Notes under the pieces: model-generated
Databases searched by the model: none
The model's input: only the letters and a program-made list of their open reading frames with translations
Told to the model about the DNA's origin: nothing
Made by a program: the position numbers and the translations under genes
Assembly: GCA_050294475.1 (NCBI GenBank)
Contig: JBNKOE010000021.1
Location: 248,001-312,000 of the forward strand
Reading direction: 5' to 3'
Source: Thalassobellus sp050294475
GTDB taxonomy: Bacteria > Bacteroidota > Bacteroidia > Flavobacteriales > Flavobacteriaceae
Length of the DNA stretch: 64,000 nucleotides
Shown here: positions 27,208 through 36,192 of the stretch, piece by piece
Layout: each line of letters opens with the position of its first letter
Position numbering within the stretch: position 1 is the first letter of the stretch

Positions 27208-28308
27208 ATGAGTAACATAGAAATCATTTCTTTAACAAAAAGTAGTCTTCAAGCAGCTATTAATAAAAATAAGTTTTGGAGTGATTCTTATCAGGCGCCT
27301 TTTTCAATAAATAAAGCAAAGTGGATGCTTAAAAATGAAAGAGCTAGCGATGACGATCTTTTTGGAATTTTAGCTTACGAAGATTATAGTCTAATAGCTT
27401 TTGTGTCTATGATGCCTGACTTAATTAAGAAAGAAGATGGCGGTTTTAAAAAAATATTTTGGAGCCAAAGGTGGTGGATTGCGCCTAAATATAAAAACAC
27501 GGTACTTCCTACTTATACAAAAAGCAATTCAATAACAGAGGTTAATAATCAAGTTGTTGTAAGGTTTTTAGGGGAAGATACTAAGGCGTATTACGAAAAA
27601 CAACCCTTTACAATGTTTTCTGAAAGAACTAGATGTATTATAATTTTTAATCTAGATCATAGACTTTTAATTTCTAAAAAAGAAATTTTAAAAAAAGTAC
27701 AACCAATATTGAAATTAGTAGATAAGGCATCAAGTAATATAATTTCTTTATTAAACATTCTTAAAATTAAGAAAAGAACCAAAAATATAACTTGCAAGAA
27801 TATATCATTAATTAATGATGATGATTGGTCTTTTATAGAGAGTTTTTGTGTTAATGATATAGTGCCAAAAACAAAAGATTATATTAATTGGCAGATTGAT
27901 AATAATCAATATCAACAGATTAAAAAAGGTGATAATAAAAATTTGAATTTTAAATGCCTACTTGAAAGCATATCAGAAAATATAAAGAACTTAAGTTTTA
28001 TAGTTAAAAAGGATAATCAACCTATCGGTTTTGTTTCAGGAATTGTTAGAGGTAAAAGATTTGTTTTAAGATATTTTTTATCAAATGAAGAAAATTTTGA
28101 TGCCTGTGCAGATGCCTTAATAAAATCTGTTATAAAATCTAAATGTACTTTAATTCAAACGGAAAATGGAGATTTAGGAAACCGAATTAAAAGTAGATAT
28201 ATCAATGTTTATTCAGATTTTAAAACTCTTGTCTCTCTTGTTCATAATGATGTAGGTTTAAATTTTAAAAATATTATGATTAATGATAGAGATGGCAATT
28301 TTACTTAA
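27208..28308 (+). CDS. Putative two-domain GNAT-like protein in the adenylation/carrier operon
   Basis: The 366-residue protein is soluble. The N-terminal half begins MSNIEIISLTKSSLQAAINK and contains LFGILAYEDYSLIAFVSMMP and RWWIAPKYKNTVL, resembling GNAT strands and the acetyl-CoA loop. The C-terminal half carries NLSFIVKKDNQPIGFVSGIV and RGKRFVLRYFLSNEENFDAC. The likeness is at fold level only and I do not recognise a named family. It starts 71 bases after MBOAT copy 2 and ends 12 bases before the adenylation gene, so it is probably part of the same module. Confidence 0.7.
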   Translation: MSNIEIISLTKSSLQAAINKNKFWSDSYQAPFSINKAKWMLKNERASDDDLFGILAYEDYSLIAFVSMMPDLIKKEDGGFKKIFWSQRWWIAPKYKNTVLPTYTKSNSITEVNNQVVVRFLGEDTKAYYEKQPFTMFSERTRCIIIFNLDHRLLISKKEILKKVQPILKLVDKASSNIISLLNILKIKKRTKNITCKNISLINDDDWSFIESFCVNDIVPKTKDYINWQIDNNQYQQIKKGDNKNLNFKCLLESISENIKNLSFIVKKDNQPIGFVSGIVRGKRFVLRYFLSNEENFDACADALIKSVIKSKCTLIQTENGDLGNRIKSRYINVYSDFKTLVSLVHNDVGLNFKNIMINDRDGNFT

Positions 28309-28320
28309 ATTTTTGTTTTT

Positions 28321-29832
28321 ATGAATTTGATTTATAGCTTATATAATTCTTTTGTTAATAATAAAGACAATAATGCTTTTTGTATAAATGATACTTTTTT
28401 TACTTACAAACAATTATTAGAAAGTATAACTCAAATAAGAAAGTGTATAGTAGATAATATTAATTCTTCTGAAAAACACATTGGTTTAGTTACTAATAAT
28501 GATTTAGAAACTTATGCTACTATATTAGCATTATGGATGGAAGGAAAGGCTTATATTCCCGTAAACCCAAATGCTCCAATAGATAGAAATGAAGAGATAT
28601 TTAATTTAATTGATGTTGAATATGTTTTTGATTCATCTAATAATTCAGAGTTTTCTTCATTTAATATTATAAATATAAATAAGTTAGTAAAAGAATCTAA
28701 CATTGTTTTTGAGGCTATTAAGTTTAATGAAATAAATATAGCATACGTATTGTTTACCAGTGGTAGTACAGGAAAGCCAAAAGGTATACCAATTAGTTTT
28801 AAAAACTTAAATGCATTAGTAACAGAGCTTGATTTAGATGATGAATATAAATTAACCGCATCAGATAAATGCTTGCAAATGTATGATTTAACATTTGATG
28901 CATCACTTACAGCTATTTTGCCAGCACTTTTAGTTGGCGCATGTTTATATACTGTTCCATCAAATGCTATAAAGTATTTGTATATATATAAGCTTTTAGA
29001 GAAATATAAACTTACTGTATTAAAAATGGTGCCGTCTATAATATATTATCTAAGGCCTTATTTTTCTGAAATACATGCACCAACAGTTAGGTACTCAATA
29101 TTTGGTGGAGAAAAATTATATGAAGATGTTATTAGTGAATGGATAATGTGTATTCCTAACAGTAAAGTCTTAAATCACTATGGACCAACAGAATTTACTG
29201 TATGTTCTACGTATTATAGGTATAATTCTGAAATAAATAATAAATCTCATAATGGTGTATTATCAATAGGTAAGCCTTTTAAAAATGTAGATTGTATTAT
29301 CATAGATTACGAAGGTAAAAAGGTTGCAAATAACATAGAGGGAGAATTGTGTTTGTCGGGTAATCAATTAACATCTGGTTATTGGAAAAATGACGAATTA
29401 AACACGAATTCTTTTTTTTCATATAAAACAAATTCTGGTACTGTAAAAAGGTTTTACAAAACTGGAGATTTATGTTATAGAGATGAAGATGGTTATTATA
29501 TGTATATTGGCAGAAAAGATTTTCAGGTTAAAATTGGAGGTTATAGAGTAGAGTTAGGTGAGATAGAGTATCATGTTAGAAATCATGAATCTATAAAGTC
29601 TAAAAATATTTTGGTTGTTGATGTTAAAAACTCTAGTAATAATGATGAGCTAGTACTTGTTATTGAAAGTTCTAAATTTGATGCTAAAGATTTGTTATCT
29701 TATTTAAATTTAAAATTAGCTGATTATATGGTGCCTAAAAAATTGTTTTTTATAGACAATTTACCTCACAATAAAAACGGAAAAATAGATAGAAATCAAT
29801 TAAGAGAATTAATAAAAATTAAAGATGAGTAA
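28321..29832 (+). CDS. Amino-acid adenylation enzyme (DltA/NRPS A-domain-like)
   Basis: This 503-residue protein is a stand-alone adenylation domain. Core motifs in order are TSGSTGKPKG (146-155), FDAS (192-195), NHYGPTE (285-291), TGD (381-383), RKDFQVKIGGYRVELGEIE (398-416) and the C-terminal NKNGKID with catalytic Lys488. Asp193 corresponds to the A-domain Asp (Asp235 in GrsA) that holds the substrate amino group, so an amino acid is the likely substrate. It would form an aminoacyl-AMP and load the carrier protein encoded directly after it; the two genes overlap by eight bases. The amino acid is not predictable by eye. Confidence 0.9.
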   Translation: MNLIYSLYNSFVNNKDNNAFCINDTFFTYKQLLESITQIRKCIVDNINSSEKHIGLVTNNDLETYATILALWMEGKAYIPVNPNAPIDRNEEIFNLIDVEYVFDSSNNSEFSSFNIININKLVKESNIVFEAIKFNEINIAYVLFTSGSTGKPKGIPISFKNLNALVTELDLDDEYKLTASDKCLQMYDLTFDASLTAILPALLVGACLYTVPSNAIKYLYIYKLLEKYKLTVLKMVPSIIYYLRPYFSEIHAPTVRYSIFGGEKLYEDVISEWIMCIPNSKVLNHYGPTEFTVCSTYYRYNSEINNKSHNGVLSIGKPFKNVDCIIIDYEGKKVANNIEGELCLSGNQLTSGYWKNDELNTNSFFSYKTNSGTVKRFYKTGDLCYRDEDGYYMYIGRKDFQVKIGGYRVELGEIEYHVRNHESIKSKNILVVDVKNSSNNDELVLVIESSKFDAKDLLSYLNLKLADYMVPKKLFFIDNLPHNKNGKIDRNQLRELIKIKDE

Positions 29833-30079
29833 CGAAAAAATTATTGCAACAATAAAGGAATCTTTTATTAAAGTTTTAGAGCACGATAACTTTGAATTAA
29901 ATGAAACTACAACAGCAAAAGATGTAGATGGATGGGAATCTGTTACACATCTGTTAATTATTAATGATATTGAAAAAGCTTTTGATATTAAATTTAAATT
30001 GATGGATTTGATGTCTATGGAAAATGTAGGAGATTTAATTAAATCTATTGAAAAGGAATTAGAATCAAAAAGCGTTTAA
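29825..30079 (+). CDS. Acyl/peptidyl carrier protein
   Basis: It is 84 residues long and predicted four-helical. The phosphopantetheine site is Ser39 in DVDGWESVTHLL, at the start of helix 2, followed by NDIEKAFDIKF as in acyl carrier proteins. The start codon overlaps the end of the adenylation gene by eight bases, so the two are translationally linked and form a DltA/DltC-like pair. No dedicated phosphopantetheinyl transferase is in the window. Product carriage is presumably to MBOAT copy 2 or to one of the GNAT-like proteins. Confidence 0.92.
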   Translation: MSNEKIIATIKESFIKVLEHDNFELNETTTAKDVDGWESVTHLLIINDIEKAFDIKFKLMDLMSMENVGDLIKSIEKELESKSV

Positions 30080-30218
30080 TTCATTTAAATTAAATAGATT
30101 TTTTCTTGAAATTTTGATTTGGCTTTTTATAAATCGTGAATACTTGTTCTTAATCGGTTTTTTTTAACAGAATTAAATATTAATAATATATTTTAAAAAT
30201 ATTGTTAATATCTACTTT

Positions 30219-30962
30219 ATGTTAGTGGTTTTACAGATGAAGTCTCAGGCTTTAATAGAGTTATATGCGATTATAATAATTTCAGTATTAATTTTAGGAA
30301 TATTCTTTTTTGCTTTTAATAAATCTTTTAGGAATATAGCTATTGATTACATTAAGAATCATGTTTTTTTTCTCACTATTTTTTTATCTTTTTATATTCT
30401 TTATTTAGTTACTCGAATATTTTTAACTAAAAGTTTATTTGTTTCTTTATTTAAAGAAGATGGTGTATTTGAGTATTTAACATCAATATTTTTTATTGTA
30501 GCGTCTGTGTTTTTTGTTTTATGTTTAACCAAAAAGATGAGCATGTATCTAAAAACTTATATTATTTCACTTGCTCTTGTTTGTTTTTTGGTAGGTATGG
30601 AAGAAATTAGTTGGGGACAACGTATTTTTAATATAGAAACCCCAGAATCATTAAAAGAAATAAACTATCAAGATGAATTAACTGTCCATAATCTTGTTTC
30701 CCCAACGTATCATCCAATAATATATTTAATTATTTCTTTATTGTGCTTAGTGTTTTTTTCATTCACTAATAATAAAAAGTATGATTTCTTATTTTGGGTG
30801 CATAAAGATTATCTTCCATCTAAAAAGTTTTTAGTTATTGCATTTTTATTACCTTTTATATCTTGGTATAATATGGAACATTTTGAAGTAATACTTAGCT
30901 TCTTATTTTTAGTTTATTCATTTCAATTATTTAATAAGAAGCGCCAAAAAGTATTATTATAA
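30219..30962 (+). CDS. Polytopic membrane protein with conserved GMEEISWGQR motif
   Basis: The 247-residue protein has about seven hydrophobic segments. A polar, strongly conserved-looking loop reads GMEEISWGQRIFNIETPESL (126-145) followed by QDELTVHNL (151-159). Acidic residues also sit within hydrophobic stretches (EDGVFEYLTSIFF, NMEHFEVILSFLF). I recall the EEISWGQR pattern in uncharacterised bacterial membrane proteins, several near glycan genes, but no function. It could be an intramembrane enzyme or a transporter. The start may be the ATG at 30219 or 30237. Its TAA stop directly abuts the convergent stop codon at 30963. Confidence 0.8.
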   Translation: MLVVLQMKSQALIELYAIIIISVLILGIFFFAFNKSFRNIAIDYIKNHVFFLTIFLSFYILYLVTRIFLTKSLFVSLFKEDGVFEYLTSIFFIVASVFFVLCLTKKMSMYLKTYIISLALVCFLVGMEEISWGQRIFNIETPESLKEINYQDELTVHNLVSPTYHPIIYLIISLLCLVFFSFTNNKKYDFLFWVHKDYLPSKKFLVIAFLLPFISWYNMEHFEVILSFLFLVYSFQLFNKKRQKVLL

Positions 30963-32141
30963 TTATTTAATACTAATAGTAATTTTGTTTTTATTACCTA
31001 TTACCAAATACCCATTTGGTTTATTTAATATTTTAAAGGTTTTAATGTCTTTTTCTTTTTCATTAAAATTGAAAAGGAAGTCGTAAATGTGTTTTTTTAT
31101 AAAATTATACTTACTAGTGTTAATATCAATTTCTTCTGCAGTATTAATAGTGCTTTTAAAATCTACATTATTTATTATAATATTTAATTCTTTGGATGGT
31201 TTTAATTTGTTTAGTAGATTTCCTTTTACTTCATGAAATTTATCTATAAATCCGCTTTCTCGTAACCTATGTCTAAGTCTTAGCATATTAGTTTTAAGAA
31301 ATGCTTTAATTATAGATTTGAATGACTTCTTGTTGTAAAATATATTATAATTATACTCGTAATTATAATTACACCAACGTTTTTTCCAATAATATGAGCC
31401 ATAACCAAAGGTTATTAATTTAATATTATTATTTAAACACCATTCTATTTGTTTTATTAAGTCTATATATCCTGTATTAAATTTTGAGAAACTAATGTCA
31501 TATGTTCTTATAAATTGAAATATTAAACTTCCAGCATGAAAATTCAAGCAAACATCAATGGGTTGTGTTCCATTATAAATTACAAAGAGTGAAGCCTTTT
31601 TTTCTAAAATAAGTGGGTAAACTAAATTATGATAGAAATCTTTTCTTTGAATATTCCTATTGTTTAATATACCTTTTTCTATAGATCTAATTTCAAGCAT
31701 TTTAAAAAACTCATCAAAAATAAAATCGTAATCTTCTCTAGTTACATCACCATAAAACATTTTATAACTAATATCAAAAGCATTTTCGAGTTTCTTTATA
31801 GATCGTCTTAATTTATATCGACTACTATTACCAAACCTAGACTTTAAATAGTCTTCAACATTAGCTATACCATCAAAATTAATGGCAAAACCTTTATAGT
31901 GTTCAATATTAATTTGTTTTATATGTTTTGGTAAATCTTTAGTGTCAATATTTATATATTCTGGTAAATCTTTTATTAAAGTATAGCCATCTTTTATTTC
32001 AGGAGTTTCATTTTTTAAGTTATTATAATGAAGTGTTTTTGATAAATCACTAGTTATACTTTTATAAAACTGAGGCAGCTTATTTAGTAGGTAAATTGAT
32101 TCTAAAAAATCTATTTCTTTATTATTCATAAATGAAATCAA
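30963..32141 (-). CDS. GNAT/BioF2-like (Acetyltransf_6-type) protein, copy 2
   Basis: This 392-residue protein is paralogous to copies 1 and 3. It has VEDYLKSRFGNSSRYKLRRS, ISYKMFYGDVTREDYDFIF, KKASLFVIYNGTQPIDVCLN and YYWKKRWCNYNYEYNYNIF. The N-terminal about 90 residues differ between copies, whereas the core and the Trp-Cys block are conserved. An alternative start is the ATG four codons later (MNNKEIDFL). It is the last gene of a minus-strand block and directly follows the SGNH gene, forming a GNAT-SGNH-GNAT trio with 33143-34384. Confidence 0.78.
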   Translation of the reverse strand: MISFMNNKEIDFLESIYLLNKLPQFYKSITSDLSKTLHYNNLKNETPEIKDGYTLIKDLPEYINIDTKDLPKHIKQINIEHYKGFAINFDGIANVEDYLKSRFGNSSRYKLRRSIKKLENAFDISYKMFYGDVTREDYDFIFDEFFKMLEIRSIEKGILNNRNIQRKDFYHNLVYPLILEKKASLFVIYNGTQPIDVCLNFHAGSLIFQFIRTYDISFSKFNTGYIDLIKQIEWCLNNNIKLITFGYGSYYWKKRWCNYNYEYNYNIFYNKKSFKSIIKAFLKTNMLRLRHRLRESGFIDKFHEVKGNLLNKLKPSKELNIIINNVDFKSTINTAEEIDINTSKYNFIKKHIYDFLFNFNEKEKDIKTFKILNKPNGYLVIGNKNKITISIK

Positions 32142-32195
32142 CTTTGATGTTGTAATATAATTATTAAAAAGAAGTTACTTTTTAAATTTTGTTTT

Positions 32196-33137
32196 TTATA
32201 GTTTATGTTTTAAAAAACTCGCTATTTCTGAAGCAATTAAGTTTCTTCCGTGGTTATTCCAATGTTGGTCATATATTAGAGTAGGAGTCTTTTTAGACGA
32301 TTTAAATGCAGAGCCATAGTCTATAATTTCAAATCCATTTTCATCACAATATTCTAAAAAAACAGGACTAGTCGTATTTCTATTTAACAAAAAAGCCATT
32401 TTATTTTTATTAAACCCAAAAGTATTTATTAGAGTTTTAAAATTTTCTAACCTTTCTATATTCTTTTCTTTTGTACTAGTTTTTTTTGTTTGAGCGTTTT
32501 TATTGTCTCTATTGATAATCTTTATCGCTAAGTTTTTAATAGGATCAACTATTCCTACTGCAGAAGCATAGGAGAGTAGTTTAAATTCATCTCTTATTTT
32601 AAATAAAGGCGATTTTAGTAAAGCTATTCTTTCGTAATCGGGTAAATATTCAGCTCGTTCTAAATCTTCTTCGCATTTTAAATAAATTATAATATAATCA
32701 ATCTTTTCAAAATGAGATTTGTATGCTTGTATTAAGTATAATTGGTTGGCTAAATCGTAACCAGCATACCCATATTCATAAACTTCAATATTATTTAATT
32801 TTTCTTCTACTTTTTTACCAGTAGAGTTGTAGTAGTTTTGATGCATTCCTTCTATAAATGAATCACCAACTATCGCTATTTCAGTTTTATTTTCAGAAGG
32901 ATTAAATTCTCTAAATGAATTAAAGCCAAAGTTGTTAATATGGTATTCTGAAAAATTCTGCCTTCTATTACCAGTTACAGCAAAACCAGTTTGATTTGGA
33001 AGACTTTTTTCTACTTTAAACTCATCAATGTATCTAACGGGAACTTCAGTGTATAAATGAAAAACTCGAACTAGTAACTCTAAAGAGACTATTATAAGTA
33101 TAACATATGATATAGATTTTAAAATAAACTTTTTCAT
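32196..33137 (-). CDS. SGNH/AlgX-like membrane-anchored protein (copy 2)
   Basis: The 313-residue protein has an N-terminal anchor (about 5-26), then EVPVRYIDEFKVEKSLPNQT (31-50), clearly paralogous to the same region of 23379-24311. The nucleophile block is GDSFIEG with Ser93, and the C-terminal dyad is Asp290-x-His292 in DQHWNNHG. It probably acts in the periplasm as an SGNH acyltransferase or esterase. There is no MBOAT gene next to it on this strand. GNAT copies 2 and 3 flank it, which suggests a functional SGNH-GNAT pairing. Confidence 0.78.
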   Translation of the reverse strand: MKKFILKSISYVILIIVSLELLVRVFHLYTEVPVRYIDEFKVEKSLPNQTGFAVTGNRRQNFSEYHINNFGFNSFREFNPSENKTEIAIVGDSFIEGMHQNYYNSTGKKVEEKLNNIEVYEYGYAGYDLANQLYLIQAYKSHFEKIDYIIIYLKCEEDLERAEYLPDYERIALLKSPLFKIRDEFKLLSYASAVGIVDPIKNLAIKIINRDNKNAQTKKTSTKEKNIERLENFKTLINTFGFNKNKMAFLLNRNTTSPVFLEYCDENGFEIIDYGSAFKSSKKTPTLIYDQHWNNHGRNLIASEIASFLKHKL

Positions 33138-33142
33138 GAGTT

Positions 33143-34384
33143 TTACTTCATAATTTTTATTTGATGAATTAAAGAATCACTTGATAGAATATATGTTTCT
33201 ACCATATTGTTTACTTTAAATATTTCAATATCATCGTATGATTTAATAATTAGATATAAAAAGTCATTTACATATTTATTTAAAAAAGAAAAACTTAAAT
33301 CTTTTTTAATATCTATTTTGTTTAATTCAAGAGTATTAGGTAGGTTACTTAACTTAATTATTTCAGCTCTTTCTATTGGCTGTGTTTGGTTTTTGTTTTT
33401 TAAACGGTATGTAAGTTTATGAAACTTCACATCTAGTTTTTTATTTCTTAAGTAAGTTTTTAATTCAAGAAAATTATAATATGTATATGCTTTAAGTTTT
33501 GATATAAGAGATTTTTTATCATATATAATATGGTATTCAAAATCATATTCAAGCGTACACATTCTTTTTTTGTAATCGAAATATCCCTTAGAAAAATCTA
33601 GTGTTTTTAATTTATTCTCAAAACACCAATTTAGTATTTTTAAATTGTTTACATATCCAATATTAAATTTAGAATAATCGATATCAAAAACAGTAATAGC
33701 GTCTATTAAAGAATCTTCTGTATGGTAATTATAAGTTATAGCAATTGGGGTTTGATTGTCATATAAAACAAAAAGAGAAGCTTTTTTTTCTAAGATTAAA
33801 GGGTATGCAACTTCTTTGTAAAAATTCCATTCAGATGGTTGCATATTATTATATGAAACCTGTTTATCGGCATACCTTTTAGTAAGTAAGCTCATAAAGC
33901 TTTCAAAAACTTTATCATATTCATCTTTATTAATATCACCAAAAAACATTTTTTCTGATATATTAAAACATTTATCTAAGCGTTTATTGAACTTTCGCAT
34001 TTTCATTCTGGTATTCTTGCTAAAAGTATTCAATAAATAGTCCTCTATATTTTTAAATTTATTTAAATTTATTAAGAAACCAGGGTATTGTTTAGATTTT
34101 AAAACACTTAATCCTTTTGGGAAATCATCTTTACCGTTATTTAAGTGTGGTAAAACATCATAAATTATAAGAGTTTTGTTTTTGTAATCGTTATGGTTAT
34201 TTATATTATAAGTATTTCCTTTTGTTAGGTTTTTCCCAGCGTTAAAATAAATACCAAGTTTGTTTTTGTAAAAACTAACTCCTTCAATAAACTTAAAGAT
34301 ACTTACTTGATTATTCGGAATAAAATGTTTTTTCCAAATATTTTGGAATGTATTAGTAGAGAAGGGAGTATTATTAGCTGCCAT
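33143..34384 (-). CDS. GNAT/BioF2-like (Acetyltransf_6-type) protein, copy 3
   Basis: The protein has 413 residues. Core landmarks are IEDYLLNTFSKNTRMKMRKF, ISEKMFFGDINKDEYDKVFE, KKASLFVLYDNQTPIAITYN and FDYKKRMCTLEYDFEYHIIY. It shares with copies 1 and 2 a basic helix after EDY and a Lys-rich lead-in to a conserved Cys. It is cytosolic, with no membrane segment or signal peptide. It starts 25 bases after the methyltransferase gene and ends five bases before SGNH copy 2. Confidence 0.78.
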   Translation of the reverse strand: MAANNTPFSTNTFQNIWKKHFIPNNQVSIFKFIEGVSFYKNKLGIYFNAGKNLTKGNTYNINNHNDYKNKTLIIYDVLPHLNNGKDDFPKGLSVLKSKQYPGFLINLNKFKNIEDYLLNTFSKNTRMKMRKFNKRLDKCFNISEKMFFGDINKDEYDKVFESFMSLLTKRYADKQVSYNNMQPSEWNFYKEVAYPLILEKKASLFVLYDNQTPIAITYNYHTEDSLIDAITVFDIDYSKFNIGYVNNLKILNWCFENKLKTLDFSKGYFDYKKRMCTLEYDFEYHIIYDKKSLISKLKAYTYYNFLELKTYLRNKKLDVKFHKLTYRLKNKNQTQPIERAEIIKLSNLPNTLELNKIDIKKDLSFSFLNKYVNDFLYLIIKSYDDIEIFKVNNMVETYILSSDSLIHQIKIMK

Positions 34385-34409
34385 TTAATTTTAAATGATT
34401 GTATTATAA

Positions 34410-35147
34410 TTAAATTTTATTTTTTTTACAAGCTATATGTATCTGTCCAGCTTTATCAGAATTATTAACTTTACTTTTTACCTCTAGTATTGAGAAATTG
34501 TTAGTTTCAAGAATATTAACGATGTCTTTTTCTTTAAACCAGACATTTTGTGGTTGATTTTTATTTAAAAATTTCCAATTAAATTTATCTCCAATAATCA
34601 ACCATGGCAGGTTCTGTTTACTTATTTTTTCGAATCTTATAAACCTGAAAAAGTTTACTAATAAGCTTAAAATAGGATTGTAAAATTTAGAGTCCCAATT
34701 AAGAAAAGAAAATAGATACACACTATTGCTGTTTCCTATTCTATGAGCTTCTTTTAATGCTTTGGGTAAACTTTCTTTATCAATGAAGCATAGAACTTGC
34801 TGAAGGTAAATTAAATAGTCAAAATCACTATTAGTATAATTAACTAAATTTGTAGCGTCTGCAGTTTTGAAGTTAACAGAAGATTTTAATAGCTCTTTCT
34901 TTTTAATACAAAAATTAATCATGTTTTCAACATAATCAAAAGCTTCCAATTTGGTAAATCCTAATTTTTCTATTTCAAAAATTATTCTACCTCCACCTGT
35001 GCCAGCTTCAATGATTTTTCCATTTTTATTTTGAAGATATTTTTTTATGAAATATTCTTCTATAGGTAATAAATCATTTTTTTCAGCCCAAACTTTAAAA
35101 AGCCCATCGGAATATAATTCTTTGTTTAAATTTTTGTTATTGGTCAT
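34410..35147 (-). CDS. Class I SAM-dependent methyltransferase
   Basis: This 245-residue protein has the SAM-binding motif I IIEAGTGGGRIIFEIE (45-60), an acidic motif II region LEAFDYVENMINF, and the post-motif NSDFDYLIYLQQVLCFID typical of Rossmann-fold methyltransferases. Its start overlaps the stop of the FemAB-like gene by four bases (ATGA), which points to coordinated expression. The acceptor may be a sugar or an amino-acid substituent of the glycan. Nothing in the sequence distinguishes O- from N-methylation. Confidence 0.88.
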   Translation of the reverse strand: MTNNKNLNKELYSDGLFKVWAEKNDLLPIEEYFIKKYLQNKNGKIIEAGTGGGRIIFEIEKLGFTKLEAFDYVENMINFCIKKKELLKSSVNFKTADATNLVNYTNSDFDYLIYLQQVLCFIDKESLPKALKEAHRIGNSNSVYLFSFLNWDSKFYNPILSLLVNFFRFIRFEKISKQNLPWLIIGDKFNWKFLNKNQPQNVWFKEKDIVNILETNNFSILEVKSKVNNSDKAGQIHIACKKNKI

Positions 35148-36187
35148 AACTTTATATTTAAGTCATTTATAGACCTATATAATGGAAAGTAATCTGATTT
35201 TTCTATGATATTATTTTTTGAAACGAATTCATCATAAACGTCATGATTTATAATTAGTTTCCATAAGTTAAAATCTTTAAAATCTTTTGAAAAAGCAGAC
35301 TTGAAATTAAATAACGAATCATCATCTCGTCCACCTAATCCTCCTCCTAAATTGAAGTATTTATAACCTTTATTAGTCGCTATATTTCTCATCTCGTCAA
35401 TAAGCAATTTCGTAGGCGTAGATTGTAAAAACTTAGTTTTGGTTCCTGACAAATGATATTGTACAATATTGTTAGAAATAATAAATAGGCACCCAGCTAT
35501 TGTGGTTTGAGTTTCATTATCAATGGCTAATAAAATTTCATTTTTAAAATCTGTAGTGTTGATCAAATTTTCAAAATACGCTTCGTTAAAATAATAGAAA
35601 TCTTTAGCATTAACCCGATTCATATTTTCATAATAAATCTCAATAAATTTTTTAAGATCTTCTTTAGTTGATGCTTTTTTTATTGTGCAACATCTACGCG
35701 ATTTATTAATATATGTTTTAAGTCTTCGTTGGTATGCTTGTCTTTGATCTTCTAAGCTTTTTGTTAAATCTATATTTACAATCTGACCTTGTTTTGTTAT
35801 TGAGCCAATATTCAATAAAATTTTAGATTGATTTGCTATAAAGGGATTTAATCTAGAAAATGCTGAAACAAATTTATTTTGTTTCAAAAAGTTTAATAAT
35901 TCCTTTTGATATTTCGAGTTGTCAAAACTATTTGTAATTCCTTTACTAATAGGGCCAGAATAGCCATAAACAGAGGTGATGTCTTTATAATTAGTGTTAT
36001 AAATATTCCTAACAAGTATTGGCAATCCTATTAAAATATCATTCTGAGTATATTTTAATAGGGCAGGAGTTTCATTTTCAGATTTAGATAAAAAGTGATA
36101 ATCATAGGTATGATAAAAATCATATTGATCTATATCATCTAAAAAGTTACTCCACTCTTTTTTATCTGTTATAACTTCTATACTCAA
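35144..36187 (-). CDS. FemAB-like/GNAT-fold acyl- or aminoacyltransferase
   Basis: The 347-residue protein resembles FemAB-type proteins. It has an N-terminal half with YDFYHTYDYHFLSKSENETP and GLPILVRN, a basic linker LEDQRQAYQRRLKTYINKSR, a GNAT core AIDNETQTTIAGCLFIISNN, and the block KYFNLGGGLGGRDDDSLFNF then KSAFSKDF near the end. FemAB proteins transfer amino acids from aminoacyl-tRNA to peptidoglycan. Relatives in exopolysaccharide loci probably modify sugars. Here it is coupled to a methyltransferase and follows an FAD protein by five bases. An aminoacyl donor is plausible but not shown. Confidence 0.8.
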   Translation of the reverse strand: MSIEVITDKKEWSNFLDDIDQYDFYHTYDYHFLSKSENETPALLKYTQNDILIGLPILVRNIYNTNYKDITSVYGYSGPISKGITNSFDNSKYQKELLNFLKQNKFVSAFSRLNPFIANQSKILLNIGSITKQGQIVNIDLTKSLEDQRQAYQRRLKTYINKSRRCCTIKKASTKEDLKKFIEIYYENMNRVNAKDFYYFNEAYFENLINTTDFKNEILLAIDNETQTTIAGCLFIISNNIVQYHLSGTKTKFLQSTPTKLLIDEMRNIATNKGYKYFNLGGGLGGRDDDSLFNFKSAFSKDFKDFNLWKLIINHDVYDEFVSKNNIIEKSDYFPLYRSINDLNIKL

Positions 36188-36192
36188 TATTT

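Noticed and set aside
25685..30079. A secreted non-ribosomal peptide or siderophore cluster
   Set aside because: There is only one adenylation domain and one carrier. No condensation or thioesterase domains and no transporter of that type are present, and the genes are surrounded by glycan acylation genes.
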